This document shows positions 34,601 to 42,989 of a DNA stretch of 64,000 nt, piece by piece. Made by a program: the position numbers and the translations under genes. How positions within the stretch are numbered: position 1 is the first letter of the stretch; every line of letters starts with the position of its first letter. The stretch is from NCBI GenBank assembly GCA_946622645.1, contig CAMOQF010000001.1, positions 1 through 64,000 on the forward strand, written 5' to 3'. The notes beneath the pieces were generated by a model, which was given only the letters and a program-made list of their open reading frames with translations, was not told where the DNA came from and did not search any database. This DNA is from an uncultured Blautia sp. GTDB lineage: Bacteria > Bacillota > Clostridia > Lachnospirales > Lachnospiraceae.

Positions 34601-35888
34601 CCTCTTCTTCACGCAGGATATACAGTCCCTGAATGATGGACATCATGATCAGCGTGCTGATCACGGAGGTGCCTCCGTAGCTTACCAAAGGAAGGGTCAC
34701 GCCGGTCAGCGGGATAAACTTGGTCACGCCTCCGATGGTCAGAAAGACCTGGAAGGCATATTCCGTGCCGAGGCCTAAGGCCACCAGCTTGTAAAACGGA
34801 TTTTTGATCCGCAGCGAGATGTTGACGATCATCAGGAAAAGGCTCATGCACACCAGGATCAGGCAGATCCCGAAGATTCCGCCGAGCTCCTCGCATATCG
34901 CGGAAAAAATGAGGTCGTTTTTGACCACAGGGATCTTTTCCGGCGACCCCTGGCAAAGTCCCATGCCGAACCATCCGCCGGTGCCGATGGCAAAGAGGGA
35001 CTGTACGATCTGGTATCCTTCGTTCTCATAGACTGACATCGGATCCTTCCATGCGCTGACCCTCTGCCGCACATGGCCGAACAGCTGATAGGCGGCCGCC
35101 GAAGCAGCGGCGCCCGACAGAGCGCCTGCCGCGAGCAGGGACGCTTTTCGCGTGGTCACATAGATCATGACCAGGTAGGTAACAAAGAAGATCAGCGCGC
35201 TGCCAAGATCCCGGCTGATCACAAGGATCACCACATGCAGGGCTGCGACGACAGACGCAATGATCACACGTTTCAGCGTCACAGTCCGGCACAGGGCAGA
35301 AGCCATGAAGAACACGAAGGTGATCTTGATGACTTCCGACGGCTGGATGCCAAGGAGGGACAGTTTGGCGCCGTAGCTGGTCCTTGCCAGCACAAAGACG
35401 GCCCCCAGCATGATGATCCCGACAGCGGCATAGAGCCAGGTGAGTTTTTTCAAAAACCGCATTTTCCTGATCAGGAACGGGATCAGGAGGGCCAGCGCGC
35501 CTCCGCCCGCCGCGATCAGGAGCTGACGGTTGGCCGCATCCTGGTCCAGCCTGCACAGCATGATGAAACCGACGCTCTGCAGCATGCACATGTTGTTCAG
35601 GAGCAGCATGGAGGCTTTTCTATAGAACACCCTGTACAGGGACAGAAGAACCGAAAAATACGTCATCATAAGGATATAGAAGACGATGACTTCCATCCTC
35701 CGGGTCTTGAGCCAGATCACGAGGAACGCTATGGTGTCCATCGTGACGATCAGAAGGATCTGCTTGTTCAGCGATTCTGTCTGATCATGCCTCTTCTGGC
35801 GGACCACCTGATAAAAACAGTAAAAGGTGTAGACCACCATCAGGGTGAGGATCACATATTTGGATAATTCAACCGTTACATTGAGCAT
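34488..35888 (-). CDS. FtsW/RodA/SpoVE-family peptidoglycan polymerase
   Basis: A 466-residue SEDS protein with about ten membrane segments. It polymerises glycan from lipid II together with a class B PBP, here the downstream gene. Conserved stretches: SLLGIQPSEVIKITFVFFMA, ISRDLGSALIFFVTY, IGTGGWFGMGLCQGSPEKIPV and LPLVSYGGTSVISTL. The C-terminus ends in a long Arg/Glu tail (IERLRQEARRRAEEQEENN) whose DNA also encodes the PBP2 N-terminus. Starts four bases after the U32 gene. Confidence 0.93.
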   Translation of the reverse strand: MLNVTVELSKYVILTLMVVYTFYCFYQVVRQKRHDQTESLNKQILLIVTMDTIAFLVIWLKTRRMEVIVFYILMMTYFSVLLSLYRVFYRKASMLLLNNMCMLQSVGFIMLCRLDQDAANRQLLIAAGGGALALLIPFLIRKMRFLKKLTWLYAAVGIIMLGAVFVLARTSYGAKLSLLGIQPSEVIKITFVFFMASALCRTVTLKRVIIASVVAALHVVILVISRDLGSALIFFVTYLVMIYVTTRKASLLAAGALSGAAASAAAYQLFGHVRQRVSAWKDPMSVYENEGYQIVQSLFAIGTGGWFGMGLCQGSPEKIPVVKNDLIFSAICEELGGIFGICLILVCMSLFLMIVNISLRIKNPFYKLVALGLGTEYAFQVFLTIGGVTKFIPLTGVTLPLVSYGGTSVISTLIMMSIIQGLYILREEEDEEIERLRQEARRRAEEQEENNRRRRAGVPRARRTID

Positions 35889-35891
35889 TGG

Positions 35892-38084
35892 TTAGACTAC
35901 TCCTCGTCTGAAATGTCCTCTGGTAAGTGTCAGAGAGTTTTCCGGTACGGCGCCATCCCTGTAAGCTGCTCTGAAGACCGCGAGGATCTTCCTGGCTTCC
36001 TCTCCTCTTTCTGTCGTAAAGGAAAGGCGTACAGCAGAAGGCTGCAGTTTCAGGACTCTTTCACTTTCTTTCAGGAGGCCTGTGGGGATGCTGTTATAGA
36101 TGATATTATAACAATGCCGGTCTCCGTCTGTATCCTTGGCTTTTCCTGGGCGGCAGACACACTGCACGGGGAATTTCGCCCGGGTCCTGTCCGTGAGGGT
36201 CAGAAGTCTCTCGTCACGCGTACAGCGGTCCAGGTTTTTCTGCAGGCACTGGACGCTCACCATCATGGGCGAACGGCCGTACACGATGATCTCGGAGACA
36301 TACGGATCGCGGCCGGAAAGCTCCCGCTCGTTCAGTTCCAGCGGCGCGGTGAGCCTTTGAAAGCCTTTTTCCTTCCAGAAACGGATCGCTTCATTGTTCC
36401 AGGTGTAGAGTGAAGCATCCAGCACACAGCAGGACGCCAGTCCCCATTCATGGAACGATGCCGCCATCTCCAGATCCCGGCAGACAAATCCGGAAAGCCC
36501 TTTCTGCAGATATTCCTGCATTTCTTTCCGGAAAGACGGCGGAAGGACGCCTCTGTTGATCTGCGGAAGGTTCAGAAAGACGGCAGGGTGTTCCGATCCG
36601 GACGCTTTTAACGTATCGAGGCAGTGATCCAAAGCCTGCCAGGGAACGTACAGGCAGTCTATGCCGTTTTCATGCAGCATGGCTTCCGCCTGTTCTTTTG
36701 TTTCACAGGAGACCGTCAGCAGACACTGTATGCTGTCTCCCTCGACCCTCTTCTGTGCCGGCAGAAGTTCTTCTTTCACAGGACAGGAAGTCCTTCTGTA
36801 TGGATGAAGGATCTCTTCTGACAAGGCCTGGATGGCTTTTCGTCGCAGGTCGTTCAGCTCTCCCATGCTGATAAAGATATCCGGATCCATGTTCACAGAA
36901 AGGTTCTCCCAGAAAAAATGCGTCTCCCCGAGACGGTCCATCTGCTTCCGGATCCTTTCTTCCGATACCGGAGAGGAAACCGCCTCCTGCACAGGCGTGC
37001 CCTTCAGGCTGATCTTGTACTCTCCGGCTTTCAGGCGCAGAATCGAAGGCTCTGTTTTATGCAGGGTCAGTTCTCCCTTGACCGGGATACGGACGGGACT
37101 GGGCACTGTCCCCTCTCCGGAGGTCTTTTTGTCCGGATAAAAATCAATCATGTGAGGGCCTTTCGGCTTCCGGTAATAGCCTTCCGAAGAGCCTCCTCTG
37201 GAAAACAGGTCCGTAAGAGTCTTCAGATCAGCCGGATCGACCCGGTATCCTTCTCTTCCGTTCCGGAGGTACAGGTCCAGATATTTCCGGTAGATCGCGG
37301 TCACGCCGGATGCGTAAGCGGGCTGTTTCATGCGCCCTTCGATCTTGAGAGAACATACGCCCGATTCCAGTATATCCGGCAGAAGCGATACCGCGCACAT
37401 ATCCTTGGGGCTTAAGGGGCAGAATTCACCCCTGGTTCCTTTTGACGGGAAGCTGCCGTTTTTGTATGGAAGCCGGCATGGCTGCGCACAGCGGCCGCGG
37501 TTTCCGCTCCTGCCGCCGATCAGGCTGCTCATCAGACATCTGCCGGAATAACAGTAACAGAGCGCCCCGTGGATAAAAGCCTCCAGTTCCATCTCCGGGC
37601 AGGCTGCCTTGATCTGCTGAAGCTCTTTCAGGGAAAGCTCACGGGCGGTCACGACACGTCTGACGCCTTCATTCCACAAAAACCGTACGCCCTCCGGCCC
37701 GGTCACATTCATCTGTGTGCTTGCGTGCAGGGAGAGTTCCGGGAACCACCGCTTTATACACGACAGAACGCCCATATCCTGTACCAGGACCGCATCCAGG
37801 CCTGCTTCGTAAAGAGGCGCCAGATAGTCGTAGAGGGTCGTGCTCAGTTCTTCTTCTTTTAACAGCGTATTGACGGTCAGATACAGCTTTCTGCCGTACA
37901 GATGGACAAAATCAATGGCTTTCAGCAGCTCTTCACGGTCAAAGTTTCTGGCGTAAGCCCGGGCGCCGAAAAGATCGCCTCCCAGATAGACCGCATCGGC
38001 CCCAGCATAGACGACGGCCTGCAGCCCTTCAAAAGAACCGGCCGGAGCCAACAGCTCTGCTTTTGTACTGTTTTTTTCTGACAT
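35892..38084 (-). CDS. U32-family (RlhA/TrhP-like) protein
   Basis: A 730-residue peptidase-U32-type protein; members called peptidases mostly act in RNA hydroxylation (RlhA on 23S rRNA, TrhP on tRNA). N-terminal ELLAPAGSFEGLQAVVYAGADAVYLGG and GARAYARNFD match the family. The cysteine cluster CYCYSGRCLMSSLIGGRSGN followed by GRCAQPCRLPY is the probable iron-sulfur site. The C-terminal half contains a DUF3656-like region. It is separated from upstream zapA by a terminator and leads into the ftsW gene. Confidence 0.88.
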   Translation of the reverse strand: MSEKNSTKAELLAPAGSFEGLQAVVYAGADAVYLGGDLFGARAYARNFDREELLKAIDFVHLYGRKLYLTVNTLLKEEELSTTLYDYLAPLYEAGLDAVLVQDMGVLSCIKRWFPELSLHASTQMNVTGPEGVRFLWNEGVRRVVTARELSLKELQQIKAACPEMELEAFIHGALCYCYSGRCLMSSLIGGRSGNRGRCAQPCRLPYKNGSFPSKGTRGEFCPLSPKDMCAVSLLPDILESGVCSLKIEGRMKQPAYASGVTAIYRKYLDLYLRNGREGYRVDPADLKTLTDLFSRGGSSEGYYRKPKGPHMIDFYPDKKTSGEGTVPSPVRIPVKGELTLHKTEPSILRLKAGEYKISLKGTPVQEAVSSPVSEERIRKQMDRLGETHFFWENLSVNMDPDIFISMGELNDLRRKAIQALSEEILHPYRRTSCPVKEELLPAQKRVEGDSIQCLLTVSCETKEQAEAMLHENGIDCLYVPWQALDHCLDTLKASGSEHPAVFLNLPQINRGVLPPSFRKEMQEYLQKGLSGFVCRDLEMAASFHEWGLASCCVLDASLYTWNNEAIRFWKEKGFQRLTAPLELNERELSGRDPYVSEIIVYGRSPMMVSVQCLQKNLDRCTRDERLLTLTDRTRAKFPVQCVCRPGKAKDTDGDRHCYNIIYNSIPTGLLKESERVLKLQPSAVRLSFTTERGEEARKILAVFRAAYRDGAVPENSLTLTRGHFRRGVV

Positions 38085-38116
38085 ATCCTTCCCTCAGATC
38101 CGAAAATCGCGTTCTA

Positions 38117-38148
38117 CCAAAAACGGGGCTGTCGCTTAGGACAACCCC
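38117..38148 (-). terminator. Rho-independent terminator after zapA
   Basis: Stem GGGGCTGTC with GACAACCCC (one G-U pair), 38125-38148, followed on the minus strand by GTTTTT. Lies just past the zapA stop. Confidence 0.82.
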
Positions 38149-38160
38149 GGTCTCGTCATA

Positions 38161-38568
38161 TCAGTTGATCAGCTCGTCGATCTCTTTTTCCAGCTCCTGT
38201 ACCTTGCCTTCAAGGGCCTGTTTTTCCTCGGTCAGCTTCTGCTCTTTTTTCTGAGCCTCCTCGATCTGCATGCGCAGCGAGACAAGCTCATGCTTTAAGC
38301 TGTACATCTCCTGGTCTTTCTGGTTGAGATCCTGTTCAAAGACTTCCGCCTGCTTTTTGGCTTTGAAATAGTCGTCTGTAATGTTCAGGCCAAGGAGCAT
38401 GTAGCGGGTCTCCATCGGAAAATGGGAATAGCCAGGAAGACCGCTGAGTTCAGAGATCTTGTTGTTCATGTAGGAGGCTACTTTCTGAAAATAGTCGGCG
38501 CTTTCATAGCCGCCAAGGGTGATGATCTTTCCTCCTATGATGACCTGCGCTGTATTTTTTACTGCCAT
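38161..38568 (-). CDS. zapA: Cell division protein ZapA
   Basis: About 135 residues. The globular N-terminus (VIIGGKIITLGGYESADYFQKVASYMNNKI) and a long C-terminal coiled coil (EEAQKKEQKLTEEKQALEGK) are typical of ZapA, which bundles FtsZ filaments at the septum. ATG 38568 matches the family; the frame extends upstream to 38649. It has its own promoter within the 3' end of the HAD gene. Confidence 0.9.
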   Translation of the reverse strand: MAVKNTAQVIIGGKIITLGGYESADYFQKVASYMNNKISELSGLPGYSHFPMETRYMLLGLNITDDYFKAKKQAEVFEQDLNQKDQEMYSLKHELVSLRMQIEEAQKKEQKLTEEKQALEGKVQELEKEIDELIN

Positions 38569-38663
38569 TTTGCGGCCTCCTGTTCTCCTGCGGCCGTGAG
38601 GGATCTGCACGTACAGTCCCCGGCCGGAAATACTACTTATAGAATACACTATTTCAGGCTAAA

Positions 38664-38692
38664 AGTATAGCACTATTTTATGCGGCTGTCTG
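38664..38692 (-). promoter_or_regulatory. Putative promoter of zapA
   Basis: Minus-strand CAGACA (38687-38692), 17-base spacer, and TATACT (38664-38669) preceded by TGC as an extended -10. The -35 lies within the last codons of the HAD gene. Confidence 0.65.
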
Positions 38693-40084
38693 CTCTGCAG
38701 GTGTTTCTTGCGGCGCAGCATCTAAATCGATCATATCCGCCGGTTCTTCCGGAGCTGTTTCCTCCGGCGCTTCCGGAGTCGTTTCTTCCGGTGCTTCCGG
38801 AACCGCTTCTGCGGCTGCCTCTTCCGGCTCCACGATACCATCGTCCAGGACAGGTTCTTCCGCCGGTTTCGCTGCAGATCCTTCTGCGGGCTGCTCTGTC
38901 GGTGCCGGCGCGTCCGCCGGGATCCTGTTTTCTGAGAGTTCATCCAGCCAGCGGAAGGTTCCGGTCTTCTTCACGTCTTCTCCGTAGATCGTTGCAAAAT
39001 CGTTCTTCATGGAGATCACGTTCAGTCCGCTTTCTTCCCATTTTGCACGAAGCTCTTCTGCTTTTTCCGGATCTCCGTAATCACGCACGTCGTCGTCCGC
39101 GATCAACATGAAAGCGGCGCTCTTGTACTTGTTGTTGTAAAGCGTAAAGTTGTGCATGCTCATGTCGCCGCCGCTGTTTCCGAAGGAAAGAACGGGCTGA
39201 CGGCCGATCTCCTGCATGATCTGACGGACTTTGTTCATCTTCAGGTTCTTTATGATCAGTCTGTCTGTCCGGACCACGTCATCGCTGGAGGTGAACACAT
39301 ATTCAAGGCCGTCCGGATCTTCCTGGTTGGTGGCGTCGAGCTCCACATCCATACCGATAATGTTCTCGTAAGGCACGTCGATCATGCCTTCCATATAAGT
39401 ACGGCATATAAACCGGTCGCTTCCGGAACAGACAAAGACTTTAAAGTCGTTTTCCTGCAGATAATCGATCACTTCGATCATGGGAAGGTAGAAGGATTCC
39501 GCATAAGTCATGCCTTCAAAACCATCCACATCCTTCACCAGGATGTTGGTGACGAAGTCTGAGAATTCGTTGATGGTCATTCCGGCGTAGGCTTTTGCCG
39601 CGTGAAGCGCATGCTCGATATCCATGTGCTCGGGGAAGGATTTATCCAGGGCATGGTCGCGCAGCATACGTCCGAACTCCAGCATCTCCGTATCCGGCTG
39701 ATAGGTGGGATCCACCAGGATACGCCAGGCCAGCAGATAATATTCCAGATAGGTCGGGCAAAGCTCGGCGCATAAGGTGCCATCCATGTCGAATGTTGCG
39801 ATCCGTTCCTCCGGAGGGATGTAATCCGGGGATTCTTCATCCGTTACGCTCTCGACATAGTCGATCAGGGTATTGAGGGCGGGAGCGTCCGGGTTCCAGT
39901 AATGAAAAACGTCTTCGTATTCATATTCTTCACCGGTATCTTCACTGATCTCTGCTGTATCAATGGACACTTCCCGGACTTCTTCCGGCGATTCGTCTTC
40001 TTCAGCGAAGGCCATGCCGGCCATTCCGGAAGCAGAAAGCACGGATGCCATCAGGACAGCGATAAAGCGGTTTCTTTTTTTCAT
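38678..40084 (-). CDS. Exported HAD-superfamily phosphatase with acidic Pro/Glu tail
   Basis: A 468-residue HAD hydrolase with a signal peptide (MKKRNRFIAVLMASVLSASG, probable cut after MAFA near residue 27). Motif I is IATFDMDGTLC (nucleophile Asp99, acid/base Asp101); motif II is VFVCSGSDRF; motif IV is LSFGNSGGDMSMHNF. A helical cap lies between motifs I and II. The last 80 or so residues are low-complexity Pro/Glu/Ala with repeated APEET, suggesting a wall-spanning or unstructured tail; no LPXTG is seen. It resembles extracellular HAD phosphatases such as phosphorylcholine phosphatase, but the substrate is unproved. It follows ruvB by 33 bases. Confidence 0.85.
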   Translation of the reverse strand: MKKRNRFIAVLMASVLSASGMAGMAFAEEDESPEEVREVSIDTAEISEDTGEEYEYEDVFHYWNPDAPALNTLIDYVESVTDEESPDYIPPEERIATFDMDGTLCAELCPTYLEYYLLAWRILVDPTYQPDTEMLEFGRMLRDHALDKSFPEHMDIEHALHAAKAYAGMTINEFSDFVTNILVKDVDGFEGMTYAESFYLPMIEVIDYLQENDFKVFVCSGSDRFICRTYMEGMIDVPYENIIGMDVELDATNQEDPDGLEYVFTSSDDVVRTDRLIIKNLKMNKVRQIMQEIGRQPVLSFGNSGGDMSMHNFTLYNNKYKSAAFMLIADDDVRDYGDPEKAEELRAKWEESGLNVISMKNDFATIYGEDVKKTGTFRWLDELSENRIPADAPAPTEQPAEGSAAKPAEEPVLDDGIVEPEEAAAEAVPEAPEETTPEAPEETAPEEPADMIDLDAAPQETPAEQTAA

Positions 40085-40116
40085 TATTCTATTTCCTCCT
40101 TTTGGATTTTCATACT

Positions 40117-41121
40117 TTACTCAGTCTCAGGAAGCGGATAACCAAGGTGTCTGTATGCGAGAGGCGTAGCGGTACGGCCGCGCGGAGTCCGGTTCAGGAA
40201 ACCGTTCTTCAGCAGATACGGCTCATAAACGTCCTCAAGAGTGCCAGCGTCTTCTCCTATGGCAGCCGCAAGGGTGTCAAGACCGGCAGGGCCGCCGTCA
40301 AAATTCAGGATCAGCGTCTGCAGGATCAGGCGGTCCACTTTATCCAGGCCGTAGGAATCCACCTCCAGCAGATCCAGGGCGAAACAGGCCACATCGTGGG
40401 TGATGATGCCTTCATATTTGACTTCCGCGAAATCGCGGACCCGCTTTAACAGGCGGTTGGCAAGACGCGGCGTGCCGCGGGAGCGTTTTGCGATCTCTTT
40501 TGCGCCTTTTTCGTCGATCCGGACCTGCAGGACTTCCGCGGAACGGAGGACGATGGTGGTCAGCTCCTTCTGGGAATAGAATTCCAGGTGCTGTACAACG
40601 CCGAAACGATCGCGGAGCGGTGCGGACAGAAGTCCTGCCCTTGTCGTAGCTCCGACCAGGGTAAAACGCGGCAGAGAAAGCCTTATGGACCGGGCGGAGG
40701 CGCCTTTCCCGATCATGATGTCGATCACAAAGTCTTCCATGGCCGGGTACAGCACTTCTTCCACCTGCCGGTTCAGGCGGTGGATCTCATCCACAAAAAG
40801 GATGTCGCCTTCCTGCAGATTGTTCAGAATGGCGGCCATATCGCCGGGGCGCTCGATGGCCGGACCGCTGGTCACTTTGAGATGCGTCCCCATCTCGTTG
40901 GCTATGATTCCGGAAAGCGTGGTCTTGCCAAGACCGGGCGGTCCGTAAAACAGAACATGGTCAAGACTGTCGCCTCTCTGCCTGGCTGCTTCTATATAGA
41001 CCTGTAAGGTTTTCTTCGTTTTTTCCTGACCAATGTATTCATCCAGTGTTTTCGGACGGAGGCTTCCCTCCAGAGGGATGTCTTCATCTCTGACATCGGT
41101 CGTGATGATCCTGTTTTCCAC
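40117..41121 (-). CDS. ruvB: Holliday junction branch migration helicase RuvB
   Basis: A 334-residue AAA+ motor that with RuvA drives branch migration. [17 protein letters not shown], Walker [14 protein letters not shown], Walker [29 protein letters not shown] (sensor/arginine finger region) and the C-terminal winged-helix end [13 protein letters not shown] are all present. It starts 16 bases after ruvA. Confidence 0.97.
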   Translation of the reverse strand: MENRIITTDVRDEDIPLEGSLRPKTLDEYIGQEKTKKTLQVYIEAARQRGDSLDHVLFYGPPGLGKTTLSGIIANEMGTHLKVTSGPAIERPGDMAAILNNLQEGDILFVDEIHRLNRQVEEVLYPAMEDFVIDIMIGKGASARSIRLSLPRFTLVGATTRAGLLSAPLRDRFGVVQHLEFYSQKELTTIVLRSAEVLQVRIDEKGAKEIAKRSRGTPRLANRLLKRVRDFAEVKYEGIITHDVACFALDLLEVDSYGLDKVDRLILQTLILNFDGGPAGLDTLAAAIGEDAGTLEDVYEPYLLKNGFLNRTPRGRTATPLAYRHLGYPLPETE

Positions 41122-41137
41122 AGTGGTTTCTCCTTAA

Positions 41138-41743
41138 TTACAGATTCCGCAGTGCCGCATGAAGGATGGTCTCGACATCTGCGTCATCGGGCACGTCTGC
41201 TTTTTTGACTGCCCGGAGAGCGTCGGTAGAACTGTATCCCAGGGCTGTGAGGGCTTCCACGGCTTCATGTCGGGCTGCGGAAGCAGAACCGGCCGGAACG
41301 GACGGAGCGGATTCTTTTGAGAATTTCCGTTCGAAGGCATCCTGCAGATCAAGCTTGTCTTTCAGCTCCAGGATGAGCTTCTGTGCGGTTTTTTTACCGA
41401 TCCCGGGCGCTTTGGAGATGGTCCTGATGTCGTCCGAGAGAACGGCAAACCGCAGTTCATCCGCAGTGAGGCCGGAAAGCACGCCGATGGCTCCTTTCGG
41501 ACCGATCCCGTTTACCTGTAGAAGCATTTTGAACATCGTCAGGTCGTCTTTGGTAAAAAAGCCGTACAACTGCATATCGTCTTCTTTGACATGAAAATAC
41601 GTATGGATCCGATATTCTTCGCCTGTCTGGATCTGGGCCAGCGATCCGGACGGCATATATATTTCATAACCGATGCCGTTGTTCTCCAGGATCACGGAGG
41701 TTTCTGTCATGTCAGCGGCGGTTCCTTTGATAAAAGCGATCAA
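41138..41743 (-). CDS. ruvA: Holliday junction DNA helicase RuvA
   Basis: A 201-residue RuvA with an OB-fold N-domain (IAFIKGTAADMTETSVILENNGIGYEI split), the helix-hairpin-helix region LLQVNGIGPKGAIGVLS and APGIGKKTAQKLILELKDKL, and a C-terminal RuvB-contact domain (EAVEALTALGYSSTDALRAV). The start is TTG 41743, six bases after AGGAGGAG. It is the first gene of ruvA-ruvB-HAD, behind the promoter at 41827-41855. Confidence 0.95.
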   Translation of the reverse strand: MIAFIKGTAADMTETSVILENNGIGYEIYMPSGSLAQIQTGEEYRIHTYFHVKEDDMQLYGFFTKDDLTMFKMLLQVNGIGPKGAIGVLSGLTADELRFAVLSDDIRTISKAPGIGKKTAQKLILELKDKLDLQDAFERKFSKESAPSVPAGSASAARHEAVEALTALGYSSTDALRAVKKADVPDDADVETILHAALRNL

Positions 41744-41826
41744 TCTTATCTCCTCCTGTCAGAGATGTGTCTGCTGTGGAAGCTTTCTCATATCCGCGCA
41801 TCAGCGGATGCAGCCTCCTGGTGACC

Positions 41827-41855
41827 AGTATAGCACATTGTGGATTTTCTGTCAT
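41827..41855 (-). promoter_or_regulatory. Promoter of ruvAB
   Basis: Minus-strand ATGACA (41850-41855), 17-base spacer and TATACT (41827-41832) with TGC extension. Its 80-base leader contains an ATCCGC/GCGGAT hairpin (41792-41809). No clear LexA box was found. Confidence 0.8.
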
Positions 41856-41893
41856 TCCTTTTCAGACAATCGATCCTTTTCTCAGGAAACCGG

Positions 41894-41905
41894 ATGTGGT
41901 ATGAT
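41894..41905 (+). promoter_or_regulatory. Extended -10 promoter of the YprB-like gene
   Basis: Plus-strand TATGAT (41900-41905) preceded by TGG as an extended -10. The -35 position (41877-41882) is a poor match. The start codon is only 17 bases downstream, behind GGAGGTG, so the leader is very short. Confidence 0.55.
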
Positions 41906-41922
41906 ACTGAGGAGGTGATGAC

Positions 41923-42930
41923 ATGATCCGGATCTGTACATCCGTTCCTCTTCCGCCTGCGGCGCTTCCCGTACTTCCTTCTCTGGAATCACTGACAGGT
42001 TTGAAAGAGGACTGTGTTTTTTATGATATCGAGACGACGGGTACGTCGGTTGAAAAAGCGAATATCTACCTGATCGGTATGGGCAGGCTGCTTGAAAAAC
42101 GGATGGATATGGTGCAGCTTTTTGCGGAAGATCTCTCTGAAGAAGCCGATATCCTGAAAGCTTTTCAGGAAGAACTCTGCGGTGCTTCCTCTACGGTACA
42201 ATATAACGGCAGCTCCTTTGACCAGCCTTTCATACGAAAGAAATGCAGTCTGTATGGGCTCTCCTGTATTCTGGACAGCCTGCCAGCCCTCGACCTTTAC
42301 CGGAGCCTTTCTGGCTTCAAGTCTGTTCTTGGACTCTCTTCCTTACGCCAGAGAGATCTGGAAGAGAGACTGGGCGGGACAGCCCGCGAATTCCCGGACG
42401 GCCGGAAAGGGATCAGCCTGTACAAAGCGTACTTAAGGGATCCTGAGGAAGTTTATTCAAACCTTCTGATCGGACACAACCGTGAGGATCTCTCCGGGAT
42501 GGGACTGATCCTCTCCTGCTTCAGTCTCGAACAGCTGCGGAGAGGCATGTTTCATGTTCTGACGGCCGGCATGGAAGGAGAGAGTGTCTCGATCAGATGC
42601 AGCGTCGAAGTTCCATTCCCGACCGGTATTCAATTGCAGAAAGACGGCGTCCATCTGGATGGAGAAGGCAGCTGTTTTACGATCCGGCTTATCATGAAGG
42701 ACGGAAGACTGCGTAAATACTACCCGGATTATAAAAATTATGACTATCTTCCGGCTGAAGACACCGCCATTCCCAAAAGCCTCGGGAAGTTCATGGACCG
42801 TTCTCTCAGAAAACCGGCCGTAAAAGAGACTTGTTATACCTGGTTCCCGGTGACGGACGCCTTTTTGGCAGACCGGATTCTGCAGTATGCAGTGGTCCGT
42901 GATCTGCTTCCCGTCATCCTGAACAACTGA
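41923..42930 (+). CDS. YprB-like ribonuclease-H-fold exonuclease
   Basis: A 335-residue protein with a DEDD-type RNase H-like domain: FYDIETTGTSVEKANIYLIG (first Asp/Glu), VQYNGSSFDQPFIR (second Asp) and LIGHNREDLSGMG near the third acidic site. This matches YprB/RNase_H_2 predicted exonucleases in Firmicutes. The last 130 residues (after ILSCFSLEQL) are not recognised. ATG 41923 is close behind GGAGGTG. It is a single-gene plus-strand transcript divergent from ruvA and convergent with rpsA. Substrate unknown. Confidence 0.85.
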   Translation: MIRICTSVPLPPAALPVLPSLESLTGLKEDCVFYDIETTGTSVEKANIYLIGMGRLLEKRMDMVQLFAEDLSEEADILKAFQEELCGASSTVQYNGSSFDQPFIRKKCSLYGLSCILDSLPALDLYRSLSGFKSVLGLSSLRQRDLEERLGGTAREFPDGRKGISLYKAYLRDPEEVYSNLLIGHNREDLSGMGLILSCFSLEQLRRGMFHVLTAGMEGESVSIRCSVEVPFPTGIQLQKDGVHLDGEGSCFTIRLIMKDGRLRKYYPDYKNYDYLPAEDTAIPKSLGKFMDRSLRKPAVKETCYTWFPVTDAFLADRILQYAVVRDLLPVILNN

Positions 42931-42940
42931 TTTCCGCAAG

Positions 42941-42982
42941 AAAAAGAGCTATCGCACAGATGTACGATAGCTCCGTTTTTTT
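42941..42982. terminator. Bidirectional terminator between the YprB-like gene and rpsA
   Basis: Perfect nine-base stem GAGCTATCG with CGATAGCTC (42946-42973). The plus side runs into seven T residues and the minus side into five, so it can terminate both convergent transcripts. Confidence 0.9.
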
Positions 42983-42989
42983 GGCTTTA

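Noticed and set aside
41792-41809. Hairpin ATCCGC/GCGGAT in the ruvA leader as a terminator or LexA site
   Set aside because: No T tract follows, and it does not match the Gram-positive LexA consensus; too short to claim a function.
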